A stretch of 6,491 bases of DNA from NORP309 sp964564165 (GTDB taxonomy: Bacteria; Pseudomonadota; Gammaproteobacteria; Xanthomonadales; Marinicellaceae). A program made the position numbers and the translations under genes. Below are positions 1 through 6,005 of the stretch, one piece after another. Each line of letters opens with the position of its first letter. Within the stretch, counting starts at the first letter, position 1. Under the pieces are notes generated by a model that did not search any database, had not been told where the DNA came from, and worked only from the letters and a program-made list of their open reading frames with translations. Location of the stretch: positions 1 to 6,491 of the forward strand of contig CAZLZZ010000178.1 of assembly GCA_964564165.1 (NCBI GenBank), written 5' to 3'.

Positions 1-424
1 ATAAATCAGGAGTATCTGTTGCATTAATAATAAGATTAGAGGCGCTTTGAAAAGCACGTTCCATAGATGTCCATTGATTTGTACCCCATTGTTCAATAGA
101 TAAAATTTTATCTTTTTCAGTTCCATTATTAATATAAATACGTGGGAATGTACCAAATATACGAATAGTATGAACCCCCGCACTGCCGTAATCATGGGTG
201 GCATCACCTGTTATGCCAGTTTCATCAGGAACCATATCGTTATCCCAATCGATGGCATAGTTGTAAGTTTCTCCAGCAAATGTTGGAATGGTGATAACCG
301 TATTAACAGCCGTTGTCTCCCATGTCGTGACAAAATGGTCACTGGGAGCAGCATATAATCCCGAAGATATTGAAATTAATAACACGGTAATTAGGCGTAA
401 TATTCTAAAGTTTTTAAGTAGCAT
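1..424 (-). CDS. BspA-like (DUF285-type) surface protein, N-terminal part, cut by window edge
   Basis: The frame is open from an ATG at 424 to the left edge, giving the first 141 residues; the C-terminus lies outside the window. Residues 1-25 look like a Sec signal peptide: basic start (K4, R7, R10), hydrophobic core LITVLLISIS, likely cleavage near LYA/AP at residues 25-26. The mature part starts with HFVTTWETT, continues with YNYAIDWDND and DYGSAGVHTIRI, and reaches EQWGTNQWTSMERAFQSASN at 111-130. This order, a short PKD/beta-sandwich-like stretch followed by a W-x-S-M-x-x-A-F motif, is what I recognise from BspA-family leucine-rich-repeat surface proteins; the DUF285 repeats would follow beyond the edge. 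AGGA sits 7 nt before the ATG, a good ribosome binding site. The product is probably exported and cell-surface or extracellular, with an adhesion-type role known for some family members; its role here is unknown. It is divergent from the winged-helix regulator. Family call is from memory of motifs, fairly confident. Confidence 0.82.
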   Translation of the reverse strand, partial: MLLKNFRILRLITVLLISISSGLYAAPSDHFVTTWETTAVNTVITIPTFAGETYNYAIDWDNDMVPDETGITGDATHDYGSAGVHTIRIFGTFPRIYINNGTEKDKILSIEQWGTNQWTSMERAFQSASNLIINATDTPDL

Positions 425-472
425 GATGAGTTCCTAAAGTAAGTTTAATAAGTTAAGCGAGATTTTAAAATG

Positions 473-478
473 TTTATA
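473..478 (-). promoter_or_regulatory. Candidate -10 box of the BspA-like gene
   Basis: On the minus strand this reads TATAAA, about 50 nt before the ATG at 424. No good -35 hexamer is found 16-18 bp upstream. That space is occupied by 11-bp direct repeats, as expected for an activator-dependent promoter. A second AT-rich option (TAAAAT, plus-strand 462-467) cannot be excluded. Confidence 0.4.
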
Positions 479-481
479 CAA

Positions 482-525
482 ACAGTGTCTGACTATTGCC
501 TGACCATTTGCTGACCATTTGCTGA
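482..525 (-). promoter_or_regulatory. Four 11-bp direct repeats, Pho-box-like operator candidate
   Basis: Read on the minus strand, four 11-mers follow one another without gaps: TCAGCAAATGG, TCAGCAAATGG, TCAGGCAATAG and TCAGACACTGT, each beginning TCAG. The first two are identical, the third differs at three positions and the fourth keeps the TCAG and a few other bases. The array ends 3 bp before the candidate TATAAA -10 box and so covers the -35 position. Direct repeats with 11-bp spacing that replace the -35 are the known architecture for PhoB/OmpR-type winged-helix activators (the pho box). The neighbouring divergent gene encodes a protein with exactly this DNA-binding fold. The repeats are seen directly; the assignment to that regulator is inference. 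Confidence 0.6.
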
Positions 526-547
526 GTATGATTTGTTAGGTATTTGT

Positions 548-569
548 AAACATGAAAAAAACATGAAAT
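548..569. repeat. Pair of 11-bp-spaced direct repeats (AAACATGAAA)
   Basis: AAACATGAAAA at 548-558 is followed directly by AAACATGAAAT at 559-569. The spacing is again 11 bp, one helical turn, but the unit differs from the TCAG array and is not in phase with it. It could be a second binding site in the divergent regulatory region, or chance in an A-rich stretch. Confidence 0.35.
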
Positions 570-607
570 TGCGTTTATGTGCATAAAATTGTGAGTTAAA
601 TCATAGA

Positions 608-770
608 TAGTGCTTGACCGAGAAAGTATTCGTAGCGAGGGAAAGTCTGGTTTTAGGCAATAATTCCTCATTATTTGAGGAAAATAGCTGGCTATTTGAC
701 GAGGATAAGGAAGAATTTTGACAAAATTCAGCTTTTCCGCAGTAGAATATTCTTTTTCGGTCAGGCACTA
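608..770. repeat. 163-bp imperfect palindrome, MITE-like or large palindromic repeat unit
   Basis: The left end TAGTGCTTGACCGAGAAAG (608-626) matches the reverse complement of the right end (752-770), TAGTGCCTGACCGAAAAAG, at 17 of 19 positions. Inverted matching continues inward with gaps: TATTC on each side, GG-R-AAAG, TTTT, CAA-W-AATTC. It meets at a perfect AAATAGC-TG-GCTATTT palindrome at 682-697, the centre of the element. Each half contains its own small palindrome: TTCCTCA/TGAGGAA (664-682) on the left and GAATTTTG-A-CAAAATTC (713-729) on the right. No gene fits inside. The structure suggests a non-autonomous miniature element or a dispersed intergenic palindromic unit able to form a long hairpin. 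I see no convincing target-site duplication. It lies immediately before the regulator gene. Whether it is multicopy cannot be seen from one window. Confidence 0.62.
718..748 (+). promoter_or_regulatory. Weak candidate promoter inside the palindrome, toward the regulator
   Basis: A consensus TTGACA at 718-723 is followed after 19 bp by TAGAAT at 743-748. The -35 is perfect, but the spacing is 2 bp longer than optimal. Another TTGACA at 780-785 has no usable -10 at normal spacing. If this promoter is real, the palindromic element supplies the promoter of the regulator gene, with a leader of about 70 nt. Confidence 0.28.
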
Positions 771-824
771 GATATACCTTTGACATTGTTGTATTATTGC
801 TTTTTTGAATTAAATAATTTTTGT

Positions 825-3089
825 ATGCACTATAAGATTAATGACTTTTCTTACGATGATTCTAATGGACTGGTTTTGAAACATGTAGAAAAGCATACTT
901 TAACCAATATCCAAAAAAAATTATTTAATTACTTTTTAAAAAATCCCAATGTGACTATTTCAAAACAAAAACTAATGGATGAGGTTTGGGGACGTACGGT
1001 TACTGAAAACTCTATTGAAAAAACGCTATCAAAATTACGCAATGTGATTGAAGAAGACCCACTTAATCCTGAAATTTTAATCACTCACTTTGGCCATGGC
1101 ATAAGTTTTGAGGGGATTATTCAAGAAACTGAAACTGAAACTGAAAAGAGTAAAAATCAGCTTCAACAAAGTTCCTCTAAAAAAAGATTGTATTTAATCC
1201 CAATCCTTTTAATTGGTATTGCTTTGATTGGTTGGTTTATGCTTGAAAAAAGTGTTGAACCAAAAATTAGAATCATACAAAGCCTAAGCAAAGAGCAGCG
1301 ATTGTTGATTTTACCTATTGCCTTTGAAAACCAAGATAATGAGAAATCTGGCATCAATAGGCTCATCAAATCAACTCTTAACAACCTAAACAGCGAAGGA
1401 CAAGTTGTCTTTGATGAGTCTGTTAAAAGTAGCAAAGAAATCATGGAAAAGCATTGGAAAATCGACCAAGACCTTATCATGATGCAAGCCAATGTAAAGA
1501 AAAATGGAGAGGTCTATGATGCTGTGATGGAATTGACCAATGGCTTTAATTTGATTAAGACGGTTAAAATAAGTGCAAACACTTTACCAGAATTAGCCCA
1601 TGCTCAAATAAGATTTGTTGCTGATTTCCATCAAGGTATTTATGTTGGAAATTTAACAACGCCAAAACAAACTTTTTTAAAGGCACAGTCTTTATTTGAT
1701 AATAATAACTTTCTAAAAGCCAAAGAACTTCTGGAGCAGTTGTTAGAATCAAGTGATAAAGATTATCCCGCTAGATTTTTATATGCACATACTTTATTTT
1801 GGTTGTTAGACTATAAGAAAGGTTTGGTTCAACTAGCCATGTTAAAACAAACGCCCTATTATCAAAACAATGGTGCGGCTGTGGAAATATTAACCGCCGA
1901 TATAAACATGGCGCTTGGTGAAAACGTGCAGATTATTGATGGCTTAACATCCTTCCTAAGCAATAATTTGGAAATAGGCCAGTTAAAAAAATCTAAAATC
2001 ATGATACAACTGGCCAATGCCAATAGCGCAATAGGAAAAAACAAGGATGCCTTGAAGTTCTTTAAACAAGCCATCATAAACTTGGATGAAAAATATAACC
2101 CAAATATTTACGCACTAAGTTATTTTGGACAAGCGCGCATGGCCAATAATATTTCTATAAATACTGATGTTTATAAGCTCTATGAAAAAGCGTTATATTT
2201 TGCAAAGCTAAATAACAATATCCAATACCAAGCTGCTATCCTTGATGCCATGTCTGTAATATTGTTTTATAACAATCAATGGGAAAAAGGGTTAAAGATA
2301 AAAAGAGAATCTATTGCATTGGTAGAAATCATTGATGATAAAAGTGAGTCTTTAGGTGCAGGGCTTGGTGTATTGGCTTCCTATTTAATTGAAAGAGGCC
2401 TTTATACTGAAGCACGAACAGTGGTTGATAGAATTGGTAATATTGCCAGAGAGATTAAATCTGACCACTTAACTTTAATCTATTATCATTACGATGTTTC
2501 TATCGAATTAATGTTACTCAATTATGATTATTGTGAAGGTGAAATAAAAAAAGGATACGAATTAGCCACAACAACCAATAACTTGGGTATGTTATTGAAC
2601 AATGTATTTTTACAAATGGAGTTAATGCTGGCTCGCAAAGACACGCTTAACTTTAAAGCTCATTGGAATGAAAGAAATAAATTGTTTGCGCAACCTGGAT
2701 TGGATAGATATCAAATCTACATGGATTTATATTTGGCTCGATATTATAAAGACATAGGTGATAAAGATAAGACTGTGGCTTTAATCAGTAAAGTATCAGA
2801 ACTGGCTAAACAAACAGGTGACATGAAATTTTTAACCGATGCGCAAAATACCTTGGCTCAATTGTTTTTAAAAGACAATCCAGAAAAATCCTTAGCAATA
2901 TTAAATGTTATTGGACAGTATAATCCAAATCCTAATCCTTATTTAGAAATAAAGGCACAGGCATTAAATTTAGTGGGTAGAAAAATTGAGGCTTTAACCA
3001 AAATCACAGAAGCAAAAGCGTCTTATAATGAAGCGTGGAATCCAGAAAACCAAGCACTATTAGAGTTGTTGCAAAGTAAAGTGAACTAA
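825..3089 (+). CDS. CadC/ToxR-like transmembrane winged-helix regulator with TPR-like C-terminal domain
   Basis: This is a 754-residue protein from the ATG at 825. Residues 1-97 form an OmpR/PhoB-type winged-helix domain (Trans_reg_C): LTNIQKKLFNYFLKNPN, then SKQKLMDEVWG, then the recognition helix SIEKTLSKLRNVIEED and the wing ITHFGHGISF. An acidic Glu-Thr linker (100-108) leads to one membrane segment at about 121-139 (LYLIPILLIGIALIGWFML). The remaining 600 or so residues would be extracytoplasmic and are rich in helical TPR-like pairs, for example FLKAQSLFDNNNFLKAKELL and NKDALKFFKQAI. There is no receiver domain, so this is a one-component membrane regulator expected to bind DNA from the membrane. 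The frame is open back to a TTG at 675, but those 50 residues come from the palindromic repeat, so I chose 825 where the domain begins. No clear Shine-Dalgarno precedes it. It is divergent from the BspA-like gene and converges on ispB. The ligand and regulon are unknown. Confidence 0.85.
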   Translation: MHYKINDFSYDDSNGLVLKHVEKHTLTNIQKKLFNYFLKNPNVTISKQKLMDEVWGRTVTENSIEKTLSKLRNVIEEDPLNPEILITHFGHGISFEGIIQETETETEKSKNQLQQSSSKKRLYLIPILLIGIALIGWFMLEKSVEPKIRIIQSLSKEQRLLILPIAFENQDNEKSGINRLIKSTLNNLNSEGQVVFDESVKSSKEIMEKHWKIDQDLIMMQANVKKNGEVYDAVMELTNGFNLIKTVKISANTLPELAHAQIRFVADFHQGIYVGNLTTPKQTFLKAQSLFDNNNFLKAKELLEQLLESSDKDYPARFLYAHTLFWLLDYKKGLVQLAMLKQTPYYQNNGAAVEILTADINMALGENVQIIDGLTSFLSNNLEIGQLKKSKIMIQLANANSAIGKNKDALKFFKQAIINLDEKYNPNIYALSYFGQARMANNISINTDVYKLYEKALYFAKLNNNIQYQAAILDAMSVILFYNNQWEKGLKIKRESIALVEIIDDKSESLGAGLGVLASYLIERGLYTEARTVVDRIGNIAREIKSDHLTLIYYHYDVSIELMLLNYDYCEGEIKKGYELATTTNNLGMLLNNVFLQMELMLARKDTLNFKAHWNERNKLFAQPGLDRYQIYMDLYLARYYKDIGDKDKTVALISKVSELAKQTGDMKFLTDAQNTLAQLFLKDNPEKSLAILNVIGQYNPNPNPYLEIKAQALNLVGRKIEALTKITEAKASYNEAWNPENQALLELLQSKVN
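1125..1148 (+). repeat. In-frame hexanucleotide tandem repeat (GAAACT)
   Basis: Three perfect GAAACT units (1125-1142) and a degenerate fourth (GAAAAG) encode an alternating Glu-Thr stretch in the linker between the DNA-binding domain and the membrane segment of the regulator. Gain or loss of a unit would change the linker by two residues without a frameshift. Confidence 0.75.
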
Positions 3090-4084
3090 TTGTTCCTATG
3101 ACACGAAAAATCACACAAAAACAACAAGGAATATTTAGCATCACTTTCGGGTAAATCAATTAATTGTTCCTTGGCCAAAGCTGCAAACTCATTGGCTTTT
3201 TCTTGTGTGTATTTTAAAGCAGATGTTTGATTGATGCGCTTTTGAATGGTTTTAAGGTGTTTGGTAGATTGTGATTTGATCGCATCAGTTATGATTTTCT
3301 TATCATCCGATGTACCGTGTTCTAATAGATAGATTAATGGTAAAGTGAGTTTTCCTTCGGATAAATCATCACCTATATTTTTGTCTAATTCATCGTTGTC
3401 TAAGGAATAATCCAACATATCATCGGCAATTTGGAAAGCCATGCCTAAGTATTTTCCATAGTTGGCCATTTTAACTATTAAAGCTTTATCAGTTGAGCTG
3501 ATTAATGCGGATAATTCGCATCCAGCTTCAAATAATTGAGCGGTTTTATTTTGTATGATTTGGTAATACTGTTGCTCGGTGATGTCTAAATTGCCGATGT
3601 TTAATAGCTGTAAAACTTCACCTTCGGAAATGGTGTTGGTGGCATTGGCCAAAATATCCATCACTTCTAGATTTTCAATCGTTACCATCATTTGAAAAGC
3701 GCGAGAATACAAAAAATCACCCACCAAAACACTGGCAGAATTGCCCCAGACTTCATTGGCGGTTTTATTGCCGCGGCGCATGTCTGATTCATCCACTACG
3801 TCATCGTGCAATAAAGTGGCAGTATGAATAAACTCAATGATTGCAGCGAGGTGAATATGGTTTTTGCCTTTATAATTTAAGGCTTGAGCCATTAAAACCA
3901 CAAGAATAGGGCGCAATCTTTTACCTCCGCTATTGATGATATAGGTGGAAATTTGTTTGATTAAGACAACATGAGAATCTAAACTGTTGCGAATAGTCAT
4001 GTTGACCAATTGCATATCATCATGGGTTATTTTTAAAACGTCATCGATATTAGCGATGTTGTTTTGCACTGGTTTTTGTTTCAA
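3086..4084 (-). CDS. ispB: Polyprenyl diphosphate synthase, octaprenyl type (IspB-like)
   Basis: This 332-residue trans-prenyltransferase extends farnesyl diphosphate with isopentenyl diphosphate units to make the long side chain of ubiquinone and related quinones. The family signatures are complete: GGKRLRP at 53-59, the first aspartate-rich motif DDVVD at 94-98 followed by MRRG (102-105), GDFLYSRAF at 122-130, and the second motif DDMLD at 221-225 followed by GKLTLPL (244-250). A small residue (Ala89) five positions before the first motif, in HTATLLHDD, fits a long-chain product, and the stretch closely resembles E. coli IspB as I recall it (323 residues). The start is a TTG at 4084: an in-frame TAG lies just upstream, and the next ATG (residue 24) would cut into the conserved N-terminus; GTG at 4069 is the only other option. 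No strong Shine-Dalgarno is visible. The stop overlaps the stop of the regulator gene by 4 bases on the opposite strand. The gene appears intact. Confidence 0.95.
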   Translation of the reverse strand: MKQKPVQNNIANIDDVLKITHDDMQLVNMTIRNSLDSHVVLIKQISTYIINSGGKRLRPILVVLMAQALNYKGKNHIHLAAIIEFIHTATLLHDDVVDESDMRRGNKTANEVWGNSASVLVGDFLYSRAFQMMVTIENLEVMDILANATNTISEGEVLQLLNIGNLDITEQQYYQIIQNKTAQLFEAGCELSALISSTDKALIVKMANYGKYLGMAFQIADDMLDYSLDNDELDKNIGDDLSEGKLTLPLIYLLEHGTSDDKKIITDAIKSQSTKHLKTIQKRINQTSALKYTQEKANEFAALAKEQLIDLPESDAKYSLLFLCDFSCHRNN

Positions 4085-4113
4085 GTTTCTGTTAGTGAAC
4101 TATTAAAAATGAT

Positions 4114-4119
4114 ATTATA
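4114..4119 (-). promoter_or_regulatory. -10 box of ispB in a shared divergent promoter region
   Basis: The minus strand reads TATAAT, a perfect -10, about 30 nt before the TTG start, predicting a leader of roughly 23 nt. The -35 region is weak. On the plus strand the same bases offer TATTAT (4113-4118) as a -10 for the transporter gene, so the two divergent promoters may overlap and compete. Confidence 0.5.
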
Positions 4120-4148
4120 CCCAATCTATTAAATCTAATCATCTAAAC

Positions 4149-5315
4149 ATGTCAAAATCGAGTGGATTGAATCCAATTGAAAAGAAAGCAGCGTTTTCAA
4201 TAGCCATATTAATTGCTTTGCGCATGTATGGCTTATTTCTGATTATGCCGGTGTTTTCAGTTTTTGCAAAGACTTTACCAAATTCAACGCCTTTGTTGAT
4301 TGGATTAGCCTTGGGTATTTATGGATTAACCCAAGCTTTATTACAAATCCCTCTGGGGTTGGCTTCGGATTTTTTTGGACGTAAGAAAATTCTTACTATT
4401 GGTTTATTGACTTTTATTGCGGGCAGTATTATTGCAGCACTTTCAACCACTATCTATGGTATTGTTTTGGGGCGTGCTATACAAGGGATGGGTGCAATAG
4501 CTTCTACGGGTATGGCTTTGGTTGCCGATGTATCAAGACCTGAGCAACGCACTAAAATGATGGCAATTATTGGCATGAGCATTGGCATGGCATTTATGTT
4601 GGCATTCATTTCTGGCCCCATTTTTTATGGTTTATTCGGCATGTCAGGCCTTTTTTGGATTACCGCAGGATTGGCAACTTTGGCAATCTTGCAATTGCAT
4701 GTTTTTGTAGAAGAGCCCAAAAAACACATAAAAAAAGGCTTCAGCTTCAAAGAGTTGTTCCATACCCTCAAAGACATGAGATTAATATCCCTGAATTTAT
4801 CGGTCTTTGTTTTACACGCAGTAATGACCGCTGTTTTTTTGGTGTTGCCGTTGATATTGGTGGAACAGTTAGACTTTGCAGCCAAGCAACACTGGAAAAT
4901 GTATCTGCCTGTGCTTTTATTGTCTATGGTGTTTTTTATACCGATGATTATTTTCCATGAAAAGCGCAAAAAATATTTTCAATTTGTGGCATTTGCCTTG
5001 TTTGGATTGGCAATATCACAAATAATGATGGGAATGTTCCATTCCAGCTTGTTGATGATTTCTGCCATGTTAGTAATCTATTTTGCTTTCTTTAATTTTT
5101 TAGAGGCAGCCATGCCTGCCATGCTATCGCGCATTGCGGGTGAAAAATATCGAGGTGCTGCCATGGGCGGGTATTCTACCTCACAGTTTTTAGGCGCTTT
5201 TGTGGGTTCATCTTTAGCTGGCATGATGATGCAAAGCAGTTACACGGGAGTATTTTACTCAACGGCTATTCTAATCACAATTTCAGCATTGATAGTAAAG
5301 TTTGCTCATAAATAA
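4149..5315 (+). CDS. YajR-like MFS transporter lacking the YAM domain
   Basis: This 388-residue major facilitator superfamily protein has about twelve hydrophobic segments, at roughly 15-37, 47-67, 81-100, 102-124, 137-158, 162-185, 214-238, 251-269, 276-293, 299-318, 336-360 and 366-386, with a basic cytoplasmic loop (190-212) between the halves. MFS motif A is clear (GLASDFFGRKK, 70-80), and LGRAIQGMGA (107-116) matches the motif B region with its conserved Arg. Several segments resemble E. coli YajR as I recall it: IYGLTQALLQIP, the GRA-QG-GAIA stretch, the KQHWKMYLPVLL stretch and YSTSQFLGAFVG. YajR has an extra C-terminal cytoplasmic YAM domain; this protein ends right after TM12, with HK as the last residues. 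It is probably a proton-coupled inner-membrane exporter; the substrate is unknown. The ATG at 4149 has no good Shine-Dalgarno, but the N-terminus aligns with the family. It is divergent from ispB across 64 bp. Confidence 0.88.
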   Translation: MSKSSGLNPIEKKAAFSIAILIALRMYGLFLIMPVFSVFAKTLPNSTPLLIGLALGIYGLTQALLQIPLGLASDFFGRKKILTIGLLTFIAGSIIAALSTTIYGIVLGRAIQGMGAIASTGMALVADVSRPEQRTKMMAIIGMSIGMAFMLAFISGPIFYGLFGMSGLFWITAGLATLAILQLHVFVEEPKKHIKKGFSFKELFHTLKDMRLISLNLSVFVLHAVMTAVFLVLPLILVEQLDFAAKQHWKMYLPVLLLSMVFFIPMIIFHEKRKKYFQFVAFALFGLAISQIMMGMFHSSLLMISAMLVIYFAFFNFLEAAMPAMLSRIAGEKYRGAAMGGYSTSQFLGAFVGSSLAGMMMQSSYTGVFYSTAILITISALIVKFAHK

Positions 5316-5339
5316 TAGTATCTTAGCGTTGATGTTTAA

Positions 5340-5362
5340 CTCAAAATTATGTCAACTTTGAG
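5340..5362. other. Weak inverted repeat after the transporter gene
   Basis: CTCAAA (5340-5345) and TTTGAG (5357-5362) could pair around an 11-nt loop, extended by two more pairs after a mismatch. The stem is AT-rich and lacks a U tract, so it is a poor terminator. It overlaps the -35 of the following promoter and might instead be a regulatory site. Confidence 0.2.
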
Positions 5363-5386
5363 AATGTTCTACAAATAATATATAAT
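5358..5386 (+). promoter_or_regulatory. Near-consensus sigma-70-type promoter of the ECF sigma gene
   Basis: TTGAGA (5358-5363, five of six consensus bases), a 17-bp spacer and a perfect TATAAT (5381-5386) lie before the sigma gene. The predicted transcription start, near 5393, gives a leader of about 40 nt. This looks like a strong housekeeping-type promoter rather than an autoregulated ECF promoter. Confidence 0.65.
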
Positions 5387-5432
5387 TGATTTAAAATCAC
5401 TACTTTAGTTTGATTATGAAACTTTTAATCGG

Positions 5433-6005
5433 ATGATTAATCAATTAGAATCTACCGCTACATTACTTGCCAAAGTTCGCAATGGCGATGGAAGCGCAAG
5501 AGAACGTTTATGTGTATTCTATCTGTCCATTTTAACCAAGTGGGCGCATGGCAAATTACCTATCTATGCACGCAACATATCAGAAACAGACGATATGGTG
5601 CAATCTTGCTTAATCAATGCTTTAGATAAACTTGATCAGTTTGTTCCGATGCATGAGGGGGCTTTTTTGGCTTATTTACGTAAAATATTGTTGAATAATA
5701 TTCGCTTAGAAATACGCAAGCTGTCTAATAAAGTAACCCATACTGATTTTCAAGATAACCTGCAAAATCCACAAGCATCACAACATGAAATTGCCGTTGG
5801 CAATGAAGTGATTGAAAGGTATGAAAAGGCATTGACCCGTATGGACTCAACATCTAGAGAAGCAGTCATCTTAAGAGTAGAATTCGGATATACCTTTGCA
5901 GAAACTGCTACAGCAATGAATTTTTCATCGGCAAATGTAGCACGAATGAAAATATCAAGAGCACTTCCAGATCCCATAGTTTCATTGATGAGGCCAAACG
6001 CTTAG
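5433..6005 (+). CDS. ECF-family RNA polymerase sigma factor, C-terminal end altered
   Basis: The ORF is 190 residues. The sigma-2 part spans about 10-100: ETDDMVQSCLINALDKLDQF (51-70) matches region 2.2, and GAFLAYLRKILLNNIRLEIRK (76-96) matches regions 2.3-2.4. The sigma-4 part spans about 128-178: LTRMDSTSREAVILRVEFG, then the helix-turn-helix FAETATAMNFSSANVARMKISRAL. It directs RNA polymerase core to specific promoters. Its style resembles ECF groups encoded next to Ser/Thr protein kinases instead of anti-sigma factors, and remains of such a kinase follow directly. After ISRAL the last twelve residues (PDPIVSLMRPNA) do not look like a sigma C-terminus: they are bases read in the frame opposite to the kinase remnant, so the true end was probably lost with the start of the kinase gene. 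Both core domains are complete, so it could still function. A strong promoter precedes it; the Shine-Dalgarno before ATG 5433 is weak. Confidence 0.85.
   Translation: MINQLESTATLLAKVRNGDGSARERLCVFYLSILTKWAHGKLPIYARNISETDDMVQSCLINALDKLDQFVPMHEGAFLAYLRKILLNNIRLEIRKLSNKVTHTDFQDNLQNPQASQHEIAVGNEVIERYEKALTRMDSTSREAVILRVEFGYTFAETATAMNFSSANVARMKISRALPDPIVSLMRPNA

Noticed and set aside
170..358. Plus-strand open frame of 62 codons
   Set aside because: It lies opposite the BspA-like coding region, has no family resemblance and no ribosome binding site; the minus-strand frame with signal peptide explains the bases.
489..525. Short direct repeats considered as a CRISPR array
   Set aside because: The units are 11 bp with no spacers and only four copies, which fits an operator and not CRISPR.
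474..671. Minus-strand open frame in the divergent intergenic region
   Set aside because: It runs through the 11-bp repeats and half of the palindrome; composition and sequence do not look like protein.
601..786. Minus-strand open frame across the palindrome
   Set aside because: A near-symmetrical repeat easily gives open frames on both strands; no domain is visible.
1163..1492. Minus-strand open frame of 109 codons
   Set aside because: It is a shadow of the regulator gene, whose domains account for the region.
4625..4969. Overlapping open frames on both strands inside the transporter gene
   Set aside because: Both are shadows of a clear MFS coding region; neither has a recognisable domain or start signal.
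5340..5362. Rho-independent terminator after the transporter
   Set aside because: The stem is short and AT-rich, the loop is 11 nt and no U tract follows; it also overlaps a likely -35 box.
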